Position numbers and translations under genes: made by a program. From CAYUET01 sp964443875 (GTDB taxonomy: Bacteria > Auribacterota > JAFGBW01): 64,000 bases of DNA. Shown piece by piece: positions 1 through 9,161 of this stretch; position 1 is the stretch's first letter; each line of letters starts with the position of its first letter. The DNA lies in NCBI GenBank assembly GCA_964443875.1, contig CAYUET010000012.1, forward strand, positions 21,127-85,126, written 5' to 3'. The notes beneath the pieces are model-generated. The model searched no databases. It worked only from the letters and a program-made list of their open reading frames with translations, and was not told the DNA's origin.

Positions 1-62
1 CGGAAACCTGAGCAGTCTGAAACTGCTGGAAACAGCGGATAGAAAATAAGATTATATGATTT

Positions 63-90
63 CTCCCTGTTTTGATAAGGAAACAGGGAG
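63..90. terminator. 10-bp perfect hairpin
   Basis: CTCCCTGTTT (63-72) and AAACAGGGAG (81-90) form a perfect 10-bp stem around an 8-base loop. On the plus strand a short T-rich stretch follows some ten bases later, not directly. It may end a transcript entering from the left or contribute to the end of dnaE on the minus strand. The direction cannot be fixed. Confidence 0.4.
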
Positions 91-182
91 TGATGCCTGA
101 TTTTTATGAGCAAGGCGAAGTGAAAATTTAAATCAGAATTATTCCCAGGGGAGTATTGACTCAGAGGAGCTTGCTTTAGAAC

Positions 183-200
183 CCAGGGTAAATGCCCTGG
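183..200 (-). terminator. hairpin just downstream of dnaE
   Basis: CCAGGG (183-188) and CCCTGG (195-200) form a perfect 6-bp stem with a 6-base loop. It lies about 10 bases past the dnaE stop codon. No strong U-tract follows on the minus strand, so terminator function is only plausible. Confidence 0.35.
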
Positions 201-210
201 ATTTAATCCG

Positions 211-3200
211 TTATTTGAATTTTTGTTTTTCCTTATCCTTGATATGGAGCCAGACGGAATCTTCCCCCGTCAGTTTTTCAATGCTTTGAATGACTTTTTC
301 CGCAGGGCTGATCGAGAATTTCTGAGGCAGTTTTAGAAGAACGGTTTTGCCTGAGTCCAGATCCAGATCCATAAAGATCCTGCAGGCCCCGGGATTGGAC
401 TCAAAGACGGGTATCAGCTTTTCAAAAATTTCGGTTTTTTCAGACTCGGATAGACGAATATAGACAGCGGTCGTTAATTCCTCCTGAACCTTGTCGAGAG
501 GAATAATATCGTCTGCGATAAGCCCCGGGTTATCATTGTGGAATTGAAGAGTCCCCTTAAGATAGATCATGGCCTCCATCTGTAGAAGGTTTTCAAAATG
601 AGAAAAGGTTTTGGGGAATAAAACCGCTTCAATGGTTCCTACCAGATCTTCGATCTGAATGATGGCCATGGGCTTTCCATCCTTCTGGGTTTTGACATTT
701 TTGATCTGGGTGATGATTCCCCCGATTCTCACAGCCGCACCATCTTTTAAGGTTGCAAGATCTTTGGTGCTGGCAGAAGAAAAACGTTTCAATACCCTGG
801 AATACTGCCCTAAAGGATGTCCTGAACTATAGAATCCCAGGAGTTCCTTCTCGTTTTTTAAAAGTTCATGTTCAGGCCAGTTGGGGAAGTTTTCCTTTTT
901 TTTCTGACTGATGTTCTGTTTGGAAGAGGAATCCAGAAGATCCAGGAAGGAGGCCTGTCCGGCTGCGGAATCTTTCTGGCTGCCTGTTCCAAAGCGGATG
1001 ATGTCATCAACGATTTCAAAAAGGTAGGCCCGGTTTTTTTCAAGGCTGTCAAAGGCTCCGGCCTTGATAAGATTTTCAAGGGCTTTTTTGTTGAGGACAC
1101 GGGTATCCATTCGTTTCGCAAAATCTTCCAGGCTGGTATAAGGCCCTGAAAGTTTTCTTTTTTCAACAATGACTTTGGCTACGGCGGCGCCCACGTTTTT
1201 AATGGCGCCAAGACCGAAGATGATACCCTCTTTATCCACCGTGAAATATTCATCCGAATACTGGATGGAGGGCGGCTTCATTTCAACACCGATATTTCTG
1301 CATTCCTCGATATAAAAACCAATTTTATCAATGTCATTTTTTTCACTGGTTAAAAGGGAAGCCATGAATTCTTTGGGGTAGTTGGCTTTGAACCAGGCGG
1401 TCTGATAGGCGATCCAGCCATAGGCCACACTGTGGGATTTGTTGAATCCGTATCCTGCAAAATATTCCATGGCATCAAAAGTTTTTTCGGCAATATCATG
1501 AGGGATATTGAGTTTAGCGCTGCCGGAGATAAATTTATCTCTCTGAAGTTTCATTTCCTCTTTCTTTTTCTTTCCCATGATTTTTCGGAGGGTGTCTGCT
1601 TCAGCCAGACTGAAGTCCCCCATGACCTGGGCGCATTTCATCACCTGTTCCTGATAAAGCATGATTCCATGAGTTTCCTGAAGGATTTCTTTGAGGCAGG
1701 GGTGGAAATATTCGACTTTGACTTTTCCGTGCTTGCGCTGAATGAAATCATCCGCCATCTGGAGAGGGCCTGGGCGATAAAGAGCGACCAGGGCGACAAT
1801 GTCTGCAAAATCTTTAACCTCAAGCCTGCGTATAAGATCTCTCATTCCTGAACTTTCAAGCTGGAACACTCCCAGGGTATTTCCCTTGATCAGAAGCTCA
1901 TAGGTTTTGGGATCATTTATGGGAATGTCGTTCAAATCCTCCAGGATGGGGGATCCATTTTGTTCATTAGCCATTTTCAACGCCATATCGAGAACGGTCA
2001 GGGTTTTAAGTCCCAGAAAGTCCATTTTTAAAAGACCGATTTTTTCACAGGAAGGGCCGTCAAACTGGGTGATTGTTTCGTTTTCCTGGCCTTTGTAGAG
2101 GGGGACTTTTTCAGTCAGGGTCCCTTTTGAAATGATGATTCCGGCGGCATGGGTAGAAGTGTTGCGGGGAAGCCCCTCCAGTTTTTTGGCGTTATTGAAG
2201 AGGGCCTCGATTTCCTTGTCTTCTTCCATGAGGGCTGTAAGCTGGGGTTCTATATTGATTGCTTTTTCGAGTGTCATCTTGGGTTCACCGGGAATCAGTT
2301 TGGCGATCTGGTCGACTTTGGGGTAGGGCATTCCCATGACCCGGCCCACATCGCGGAGGACTGCCCGTGCCGCCAAGGTTCCATAGGTGATGATCTGGGC
2401 AACGCAATCCCGTCCATATTTCTGACTGACGTATTCAATGACCTCGGTGCGGCGGTCATAACAGAAATCCATATCAATATCCGGCATGCTGATACGGGAG
2501 GGATTTAAAAAACGTTCAAAAAGGAGATCGTATTTCATGGGGTTGATGCTGGTGATTCCCAGAAGATAGGCGATGAGGGATCCGGCGGCAGATCCCCTTC
2601 CGGGGCCTACCGGGATGTTATTTTTTTTGGAATAATTAACAAAATCCCAGACGATTAAAAAGTAGGAGACAAATCCCATCTGTTTAATAATTTTAAATTC
2701 ATGGGCCAGTCTTTCCTGAATCACCGCGGAATCCGGATCCACTTTTTTCTTCATTCCTTCACGGCAGAGATCCATGAGATATTCGTCGTGGGTTTTTCCC
2801 TCGGGGACAGGATACACAGGCAGGTGGATGGATTTGAAATCCGGTTCAAAGTTACAGAGTTCTGCGACTTTCAGGGTATTGGATAAAACCTCAGGATAAT
2901 CCGGAAACAATTCCTGCATCTCTTCATGGCTTTTGTAATGATACTCATTGGTTTCATAGGTGGGATGGGGATCATTCAGAGTAACCCCCATGGAAATACA
3001 GCGGGCAATATCGTGAGCAAAGGAGTCTTCCCGCGAAACATAATGGCAGTCATTGGTGGCAACAACATCAACCCCAAGGTCTTTTGCCAGCTGAAGAATT
3101 TTAGGAATCAGAATTTTTTCCTGTTTAAGTCCGTGATCCTGAATTTCCAGAAAAAAGTGCTCTTTGCCGAAAAGTTCCAGATAAAAACGGCCGAGTTTCT

Positions 3201-3675
3201 CCGCTTCTTCTGTTCGATTCTGAAGGAGGAGGAAAGCGATTTCTCCGTCCATGTTTCCGCTGAGGCACACAAGCCCTTCCGCATGTTTACTAAGCAGATC
3301 CTTATCAATGCGGGGTTTAACAAAAAAACCTTCAAACTGGGCTGAAGTGATCATTTTGCTTAAATTACGGTAACCCGTGTCATTTCTGACCAGAAGAACC
3401 AGATTAAAGGATTCATTAGGAAGGCGGGAAGGGGTTCGGTCGTTCATACTTTTAGGGGCAACATGGACTTCCGCTCCCAGAATTGGTTTTATTCCCCTGG
3501 GTTTGCATTGACTGAAAAAAGGAACCATTCCGAAAAAAACGGAGTCATCTGTCATGGCAACAGCAGGCATATTATACTCAACCGTTTTGGCAATCAGATC
3601 TTCGAGACGGATGGTGCTTTCCAGAATGCTGTATTCTGTATGGACATGTAAATGAACAAATTTAGTGTGTTTCAT
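211..3675 (-). CDS. dnaE: DNA polymerase III subunit alpha (DnaE)
   Basis: Catalytic subunit of the replicative polymerase, 1154 aa, close to the E. coli DnaE length. The N-terminal PHP domain opens with HLHVHTEYS (residues 8-16). The palm domain has PGRGSAAGS (358-366), the catalytic PDIDMDF motif (398-404, D401/D403) and the third aspartate in KMDFLGL (D552). A C-terminal OB-fold lies at roughly 985-1065, followed by the tau-binding tail. The ATG has no clear Shine-Dalgarno sequence. The short leader reaches into a divergent intergenic region shared with comM. The gene looks intact, and the family assignment is secure from the motifs. Confidence 0.97.
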   Translation of the reverse strand: MKHTKFVHLHVHTEYSILESTIRLEDLIAKTVEYNMPAVAMTDDSVFFGMVPFFSQCKPRGIKPILGAEVHVAPKSMNDRTPSRLPNESFNLVLLVRNDTGYRNLSKMITSAQFEGFFVKPRIDKDLLSKHAEGLVCLSGNMDGEIAFLLLQNRTEEAEKLGRFYLELFGKEHFFLEIQDHGLKQEKILIPKILQLAKDLGVDVVATNDCHYVSREDSFAHDIARCISMGVTLNDPHPTYETNEYHYKSHEEMQELFPDYPEVLSNTLKVAELCNFEPDFKSIHLPVYPVPEGKTHDEYLMDLCREGMKKKVDPDSAVIQERLAHEFKIIKQMGFVSYFLIVWDFVNYSKKNNIPVGPGRGSAAGSLIAYLLGITSINPMKYDLLFERFLNPSRISMPDIDMDFCYDRRTEVIEYVSQKYGRDCVAQIITYGTLAARAVLRDVGRVMGMPYPKVDQIAKLIPGEPKMTLEKAINIEPQLTALMEEDKEIEALFNNAKKLEGLPRNTSTHAAGIIISKGTLTEKVPLYKGQENETITQFDGPSCEKIGLLKMDFLGLKTLTVLDMALKMANEQNGSPILEDLNDIPINDPKTYELLIKGNTLGVFQLESSGMRDLIRRLEVKDFADIVALVALYRPGPLQMADDFIQRKHGKVKVEYFHPCLKEILQETHGIMLYQEQVMKCAQVMGDFSLAEADTLRKIMGKKKKEEMKLQRDKFISGSAKLNIPHDIAEKTFDAMEYFAGYGFNKSHSVAYGWIAYQTAWFKANYPKEFMASLLTSEKNDIDKIGFYIEECRNIGVEMKPPSIQYSDEYFTVDKEGIIFGLGAIKNVGAAVAKVIVEKRKLSGPYTSLEDFAKRMDTRVLNKKALENLIKAGAFDSLEKNRAYLFEIVDDIIRFGTGSQKDSAAGQASFLDLLDSSSKQNISQKKKENFPNWPEHELLKNEKELLGFYSSGHPLGQYSRVLKRFSSASTKDLATLKDGAAVRIGGIITQIKNVKTQKDGKPMAIIQIEDLVGTIEAVLFPKTFSHFENLLQMEAMIYLKGTLQFHNDNPGLIADDIIPLDKVQEELTTAVYIRLSESEKTEIFEKLIPVFESNPGACRIFMDLDLDSGKTVLLKLPQKFSISPAEKVIQSIEKLTGEDSVWLHIKDKEKQKFK

Positions 3676-3695
3676 AGATAATATTTAACATACAA

Positions 3696-3720
3696 ACCCG
3701 CAGGTTGCATGAAAATAATA
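3696..3720 (+). repeat. short dispersed repeat, copy G
   Basis: ACCCGCAGGTTGCATGAAAA in the dnaE/comM divergent region matches similar stretches near 49230-49253 and 63947-63972 (core CCGCATaTTGCATGAAAAAT). It is short, and the assignment to a family is by eye. Confidence 0.35.
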
Positions 3721-3953
3721 TTAATTTTCACGAAGACTTAATATTATCTTTCTCCTTTAATAAATTTTTTGGAATATTGCCTGTATCCCATAATTTTTTA
3801 TCAGTAAACATGTTTTTTGCGGATTATGATTTAACTGTCGAAACAGGAAGTGATAACAAATTTGAAAGTCAGGGTGAAATCTCTAAAAAATGGTGGATTA
3901 ATTTGGATGAATCCAATAGATTCTTCCGGTATAACCTAAAGAAAGGATTACTT

Positions 3954-5492
3954 ATGCTTTCCTACTGCCGTTCCGCCTCGCTTTCGGGAATAGACGCCTA
4001 TGAAGTTCAGATTGAATTTGATGTTGGGGGCGGATTACCGGCAATCATTATTGTGGGGCTTCCGGATGCAGCGGTAAAAGAATCCAAAGACAGGGTGCGT
4101 TCGGCCATCAATAATTCCGGGTTTGAATTTCCGGAAAAAAGAATCACTATCAACCTTGCTCCGGCAGACACTAAAAAAGAAGGCCCGGCCTTTGATCTTC
4201 CCATTGCCCTGGGGATACTTTCAGCCAATGAAGTTTTTCCCTCTTCGCTGATGGACCTCTATATCTTTATCGGTGAACTTTCCCTTGATGGAGGGGTTCG
4301 GCCTGTGAAAGGGATTCTTCCCATTGCAGCGGATATTCTGAAAAAGGGACACAAACACCTTATCCTTCCCAAAGAGAATGCCCTGGAAGCTGCGGTTGTG
4401 GAAGGGCTTCATGTCTATCCTGTTTCATCTCTTCCTGAATGTATTGCCTTTCTCAAGGGGGAACACAAGATCGAACCCTGTAAAGTTAACATTGAAACTT
4501 TGTTTGAGGAACAGCTCCGTAATGATACGGTTGATTTTTATGATGTCAAAGGTCAGTACAAAGTTCGCAGGGCTATAGAAATTGCGGTTGCAGGAGGTCA
4601 TAATATTCTGATGATCGGCCCTCCGGGTTCTGGAAAAACCATGCTGGCCAAACGTATTCCCACTATTATTCCTCGGATGACGCTTGAAGAAAGCCTTGAG
4701 GTTTCAAAGATACATTCCGTGGTTTTCGGTCTTTCCAAGGAGAAAAACGGCATCATTGCCACCCGGCCATACAGAAGCCCTCATCACACGATTTCCAATT
4801 CTGCGCTGATTGGTGGGGGGGCAGATCCGAAACCCGGCGAGGTAAGTCTTTCCCATAATGGGGTGCTCTTTCTGGATGAGCTTCCTGAATTCAGGCGGGA
4901 TGTTCTGGAGGTGCTTCGGGAACCCCTGGAAGAGGGTGTTGTAACCATAAGCCGGGCGGCGGGACGCCTGACCCTGCCTTCCAACTTTATGTTGGTTGCC
5001 GCGATGAATCCCTGTCCCTGCGGCTTTTTCGGAGACCCGAAAAAACAGTGCAAATGTTCGCCTCTGCAGATTCAGAAATATCGCTCCAAGATTTCCGGGC
5101 CTCTTCTGGACCGTATTGATCTTCATGTGGAAGTTCCGGCCGTTCAGTATGAGGAATTTAAATCCAAAGAATTGGGGGAAACCTCAGCACAGATCCGGGA
5201 AAGGGTGGAAAAAGCCCGGCAGATTCAGAGAACACGTTTCAGAGGGCTTAATATTTTTAACAATGCGGATATGGCGCACCGGCATCTGAAAAAATTCTGC
5301 GAGGTGGATGGGGATTCCGAGACGCTCCTTAAAAATGCCTTTGAGGAGCTGAATATTTCCGCCCGTGCTCATGACCGCATCGTAAAGGTGTCGCGTACCA
5401 TTGCGGATCTTTCCGGAGAAGAGCAGATCAAAGCCATTCATATTGCGGAAGCAATTAATCTGCGGGCTTTAGATCGCACTTATGTGAGTTGA
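3954..5492 (+). CDS. comM: YifB/ComM family Mg-chelatase-like AAA+ ATPase
   Basis: Hexameric helicase-like ATPase of the ComM (YifB) family, which promotes branch migration during natural transformation in known members. The start is set at the ATG at 3954, preceded by GAAAGG. It gives 512 aa, the usual family length, and begins at the typical SRSASLSGIDAYEV-type N-terminus. The open frame extends 83 codons further upstream, but that part is AT-rich and unlike the family. An N-terminal Lon-like S5 domain (about 1-180) is followed by Walker A GPPGSGKT (222-229), Walker B VLFLDELPEF, the NPCPCGFFGD cysteine-rich loop and a C-terminal Mg-chelatase domain. One base separates it from the SNF2 gene, so the two are probably co-transcribed. 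Confidence 0.92.
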   Translation: MLSYCRSASLSGIDAYEVQIEFDVGGGLPAIIIVGLPDAAVKESKDRVRSAINNSGFEFPEKRITINLAPADTKKEGPAFDLPIALGILSANEVFPSSLMDLYIFIGELSLDGGVRPVKGILPIAADILKKGHKHLILPKENALEAAVVEGLHVYPVSSLPECIAFLKGEHKIEPCKVNIETLFEEQLRNDTVDFYDVKGQYKVRRAIEIAVAGGHNILMIGPPGSGKTMLAKRIPTIIPRMTLEESLEVSKIHSVVFGLSKEKNGIIATRPYRSPHHTISNSALIGGGADPKPGEVSLSHNGVLFLDELPEFRRDVLEVLREPLEEGVVTISRAAGRLTLPSNFMLVAAMNPCPCGFFGDPKKQCKCSPLQIQKYRSKISGPLLDRIDLHVEVPAVQYEEFKSKELGETSAQIRERVEKARQIQRTRFRGLNIFNNADMAHRHLKKFCEVDGDSETLLKNAFEELNISARAHDRIVKVSRTIADLSGEEQIKAIHIAEAINLRALDRTYVS

Positions 5493-5493
5493 T

Positions 5494-8229
5494 ATGGCAC
5501 TTGTTTTCATCTTTGATCTTTCTCATACTCTGAAAAAACGTCAGTTTACCCTTCTTTTGAGCGAACGCCTGAGAAACGGTGATCGCTGGGTGCCTTCAGG
5601 GCCTAAGCGGGTTTATTATGCCCAGGATCTGGAAGCGCTCAAGAGCCAGGCCGCAGATCTTTCTCTTTTAAAAAAAGCCCTTCAAAGTGAACTGGATCTC
5701 CGTAAAAAAGAAGGACGTTTTTTTTCTACATCCGATGAGATGACTGTTTTGCGTATTCATCCGGACATCCTGCCTCTTTTTATCAAGGACTGTCAGAAAA
5801 AAGGGATACTCTGCTTTCCTGACGGGGAGAAAACAAATTTTGCTATTTCTATCCCAGTGAAACCAGTTTTAAAATTTGAAAGAAAGAATCAGAACCGGAT
5901 CGCCTCTCTTTGGATCGATTCCGTTCCTTATCCGCAGATTCAGCTTTTTATCCCGTCTCTTCCTGTGCTGGCCTATGGAAACGGAAAAATGGCTGCCCTT
6001 CCTGAAAAAATCACCCTTTCTTTTCTGGAATCCATCCCCCAAAACAAGGAAATTTCTCAGACCGAGTATGATGCGTTGATGAACCGGCTGGCGGCTTTCA
6101 GGTCCTGCCTGACTATTGATGAACCTGAAGAAAAAAAGAAAATCTTTTTAAATTTTCCTCCCGGGAGCCCGGTACTGGATATCCGTGAAAATTTTCAGTG
6201 CGCCATGCTTTTTGTGGATTATCCTCAGGGCATCCGCATCCGTGCCCTCGACAGCACTAATCCTGTTTTTTATTCTGAAAAAAATACAGAACTTCTCCGA
6301 AATATGGAGGAGGAAAAAACCTACTTCAATGTACTCAAAAAATCAGGGGCCGTTTTTCAGGGAACAGTCGAAACTGAATGGTATTTGCCTTCCACCCGTC
6401 TTTATAAAATCCTGGAAGAGCTTGAGAATGAAGGCTGGCTTCTGGAGGTGAAGGGGAAATGGCTTCAGACCCGTGCAAGCATCCGCTTCAATGTGTCTGT
6501 GGATAAAAATGGCATCCGTGTAAGCGGCTATATTGAGAGTGCCAAAAAGAAAGCGGGCCTGGAAAGCGTGATGGATTCTCTTACTAAAAATCTGAGTTAC
6601 TGCGACGTAGACGGCGAAACCCTGTGCCTGATTCCCAGAGAGAGCATCACGGAACTTAAAGTTCTTCTTGAAAGAGGGGAAAGGGTGGGAGGGAATATTC
6701 TTTTTAAGGAAACCGAGTTCCCTGTGGTTTCCCGGTTTGTAAGCCGCAATCAGACTGCGGAAACAGATTCAGGATTTAAGGCCCTGTGCCGTTTCGAAGA
6801 AGATTATGAGGGAATTCAGGCTGTTCCGGTTCCAAAAGAAATGGAGGAGATTTTAAGACCCTATCAAAAGCAGGGCTTTTACTGGCTTGCCTCTCTTCAG
6901 AAACATGAAACCTTTAATGGTTTTCTTGCCGATGATATGGGGCTTGGAAAAACCATACAGGTTCTGACTCTGCTGTTAAGTCTTTATGAAGACGAAACCC
7001 CGAACCCGCCGTCGCTTCTGGTTGTCCCTACAACGCTGATCTTCAACTGGGAGCTGGAGATTTCCAGGTTTGCAAATCGCCTGAAGTATAAGATTCATGC
7101 CGGAAAGGAAAGGGAAGAGACCCTTGATCCCGGGGGTTTTCATCTGGTTATCACCTCCTATGCCATTCTGAGACGGGATGTTGAACTGTTTAAAGAAACC
7201 GGATGGAATTATCTGATCCTGGATGAGGCTCAGGCCGTTAAAAACCCGGAAGCCCAGATTACCCAGGCAGTGAAATCCATTTCCTCCTTAAACCGGCTTT
7301 CCCTTTCAGGCACTCCGGTTGAAAATTCCCCCCTGGATTTATGGAGTCATTTTGATTTTTTGATGCCCGGATTTTTAGGTCCTTTAAAAGAGTTTTCCTC
7401 GCGTTTCAGTCAGGGAAACAAGGAACTGCTCAAGGAATTATCTTTGAGGACAAAGCCTTTTATTTTAAGGCGTCTGAAAAGTCAGGTCTGCACCGAACTT
7501 CCTCCCAAAACAGAAATCACCCTGTATTGCAAATGGAAAGAGGATCAAAGAGAAGCCTATGAGGCCGCTCTTGCTTCGGGTAAGAAAAAACTGAAACAGA
7601 TTCAAAGTGATGAAGGGGTTAAAAATAAAACCTTTCATATTCTGGAAGTCATTTTACGTTTAAGACAGATTGCCTGTCATCCGGCCCTGGCCTGTGCGCC
7701 CAGAGACGTCCCCTGGCAGAGCGGAAAGCTTGATCAGATTCTTTACACCGCAGATGAAATTCTTTCCGAAGGACATAAGATTCTTATATTTTCACAGTTT
7801 GCCGGGCATTTGAAGCAGGTGAGGAAGGCTTTTCATGAGAAGGGATTTGTAACCTACTATCTTGACGGAGAGACCAGAGACCGGGGCGATGTTGTCAAAG
7901 CGTTTACAGGGGAAGAACGGGCCTGTGCATTTTTTCTTACACTTAAAGCCGGCGGGTTCGGACTTAATCTGACAGAGGCCAGTTATGTTTTTCTTCTGGA
8001 TCCCTGGTGGAACCCCTTCGTGGAGAGTCAGGCCATAGACCGCTCCTACCGTATCGGACAGACTCAGCCTGTAACCGTCTACCGTTTTATTACCCGCAGT
8101 TCCATTGAAGAAAAGGTGATGAAGCTTCAGGAAAGCAAAAAGGCTGTGGAAAAAATTCTGATCCAGGAAGCCGATATGGATTCTGTCCCTCTGACCGAGG
8201 AAATGCTGGAGAATTTGCTGGGGGATTAG
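5494..8229 (+). CDS. SNF2-family DEAD/DEAH-like helicase/ATPase
   Basis: A 911-aa SWI2/SNF2 ATPase, likely a double-stranded DNA translocase. The N-terminal ~430 residues are poorly conserved and I recognise no named domain in them. The first RecA-like lobe has motif I DDMGLGKT (about 479-486), motif II LDEAQAVKNP (about 575) and motif III SLSGTPVEN. The second lobe has FSQFAGHL, LLDPWWNP and motif VI QAIDRSYRIGQ (about 846-856). It starts one base after the comM stop, so translation is probably coupled. Bacterial SNF2 proteins of this type often have no defined substrate, and the cellular role cannot be deduced here. Confidence 0.9.
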   Translation: MALVFIFDLSHTLKKRQFTLLLSERLRNGDRWVPSGPKRVYYAQDLEALKSQAADLSLLKKALQSELDLRKKEGRFFSTSDEMTVLRIHPDILPLFIKDCQKKGILCFPDGEKTNFAISIPVKPVLKFERKNQNRIASLWIDSVPYPQIQLFIPSLPVLAYGNGKMAALPEKITLSFLESIPQNKEISQTEYDALMNRLAAFRSCLTIDEPEEKKKIFLNFPPGSPVLDIRENFQCAMLFVDYPQGIRIRALDSTNPVFYSEKNTELLRNMEEEKTYFNVLKKSGAVFQGTVETEWYLPSTRLYKILEELENEGWLLEVKGKWLQTRASIRFNVSVDKNGIRVSGYIESAKKKAGLESVMDSLTKNLSYCDVDGETLCLIPRESITELKVLLERGERVGGNILFKETEFPVVSRFVSRNQTAETDSGFKALCRFEEDYEGIQAVPVPKEMEEILRPYQKQGFYWLASLQKHETFNGFLADDMGLGKTIQVLTLLLSLYEDETPNPPSLLVVPTTLIFNWELEISRFANRLKYKIHAGKEREETLDPGGFHLVITSYAILRRDVELFKETGWNYLILDEAQAVKNPEAQITQAVKSISSLNRLSLSGTPVENSPLDLWSHFDFLMPGFLGPLKEFSSRFSQGNKELLKELSLRTKPFILRRLKSQVCTELPPKTEITLYCKWKEDQREAYEAALASGKKKLKQIQSDEGVKNKTFHILEVILRLRQIACHPALACAPRDVPWQSGKLDQILYTADEILSEGHKILIFSQFAGHLKQVRKAFHEKGFVTYYLDGETRDRGDVVKAFTGEERACAFFLTLKAGGFGLNLTEASYVFLLDPWWNPFVESQAIDRSYRIGQTQPVTVYRFITRSSIEEKVMKLQESKKAVEKILIQEADMDSVPLTEEMLENLLGD

Positions 8230-8271
8230 CCTGAATTTTGATGATACTTTAAATATTCAGGATACAAGGCT

Positions 8272-8360
8272 TGTTATCTGTGTAAGCTTGTTTTGACTGC
8301 GTCAAACAGGCATTACTTTTCGAATATTTGAGGTTTATGAGCAAAATTCGGGCAAAATAT
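8272..8360 (+). repeat. dispersed repeat, copy A, with hairpin
   Basis: About 75% similar by eye to 49361-49451. It includes a hairpin (8286-8293 with 8304-8311) in which GCTTGTTT pairs with AAACAGGC through one G-U wobble. The same stem in copy B is fully Watson-Crick. The 3' part contains AATATTTG and GCAAAATTCGGG. It lies between the convergent SNF2 and membrane-protein genes and may also serve as a terminator. Confidence 0.5.
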
Positions 8361-8398
8361 TTTTAAGTCCTGTGCGGGTTAAAAAATTTAATGTTTTT

Positions 8399-9004
8399 TC
8401 AGTAGTTATATTGTTTCGGCTGTGAAAGAAATACAGTCAGAAAAAAAAGATACCAGAGAAGTTCAAATCCTTCCGGAAAAGTATCGCTGACAATAAAACT
8501 TGACTGATGGATGGCAAAGAGGAGGAATGTTAGAATTCCTTTTTCAGTATTACAGGAGGGGATCCAACGGGAAATCAGTCTTTTTATAATGTTTCTGTCA
8601 TTTAAAAAAGAAATAACTGCCCAATATAGAAGAAATTCGTTCATCCAGGCTTCCATGGTTCCATCATGAATATTATGCAGATTTATTTCTCTGGAATCAT
8701 TGTATTGTAGAAAAAAATCAGAGGGAGTAAATCCCAGCAGTCTTTGACCATAACTTGTTTCTTCCAAAATAAGGAAGAGGCATCCAAATCCGGCAAGTAT
8801 TGAAAATAAACGGTATCTGAACCAGGACATTTTTCTGATATTCATAAAACTTACAAAACAGCAGCACGATAAAAAAAATACCTGGAGATTTTCAATGAGG
8901 TGATCTTCTAAAAAGAAGTCAGGAAACCAGACATAGAGGTATAGTAGCAGATCTGATGCCCCCAAAAATAATAGTGTCAGATATGGAAAAGATTTAAGGT
9001 TCAT
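8399..9004 (-). CDS. multi-pass membrane protein with EETSYGQR motif
   Basis: A 201-aa hydrophobic protein with about five or six predicted membrane segments. The distinctive part is the central EETSYGQR stretch, followed about 20 residues later by REINLHNIHDG. I recall a similar E-E-x-S-[WY]-G-Q-R ... NLHN pattern in uncharacterised membrane proteins of several phyla, but I know no function for them. The charged motif within a membrane context suggests a catalytic or binding site; that is inference. No good Shine-Dalgarno precedes the ATG. It stands alone, convergent with the SNF2 gene and divergent from the SDR gene. Confidence 0.65.
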   Translation of the reverse strand: MNLKSFPYLTLLFLGASDLLLYLYVWFPDFFLEDHLIENLQVFFLSCCCFVSFMNIRKMSWFRYRLFSILAGFGCLFLILEETSYGQRLLGFTPSDFFLQYNDSREINLHNIHDGTMEAWMNEFLLYWAVISFLNDRNIIKRLISRWIPSCNTEKGILTFLLFAIHQSSFIVSDTFPEGFELLWYLFFLTVFLSQPKQYNY

Positions 9005-9161
9005 ACAAAATATACATTATTTTAAGTTTTGATTTGTTTAAAGGTTATTTTTTACATAAATACAACTATTAACAAAATGTCTGTTTCCAATGGTCTTTTT
9101 AATTGTTTTCTGATATCAATGAATCAGGAAAAGAAAATATTTATTCACAAGGAGATTTCTC

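Noticed and set aside
2..49. Possible C-terminal tail of a plus-strand gene entering from the left (…LETADRK stop)
   Set aside because: Only 15 codons, and two frames are open; it cannot be told from chance.
3705..3953. 83-codon in-frame extension of comM
   Set aside because: AT-rich, not conserved in the family, and a better start with GAAAGG lies at 3954.
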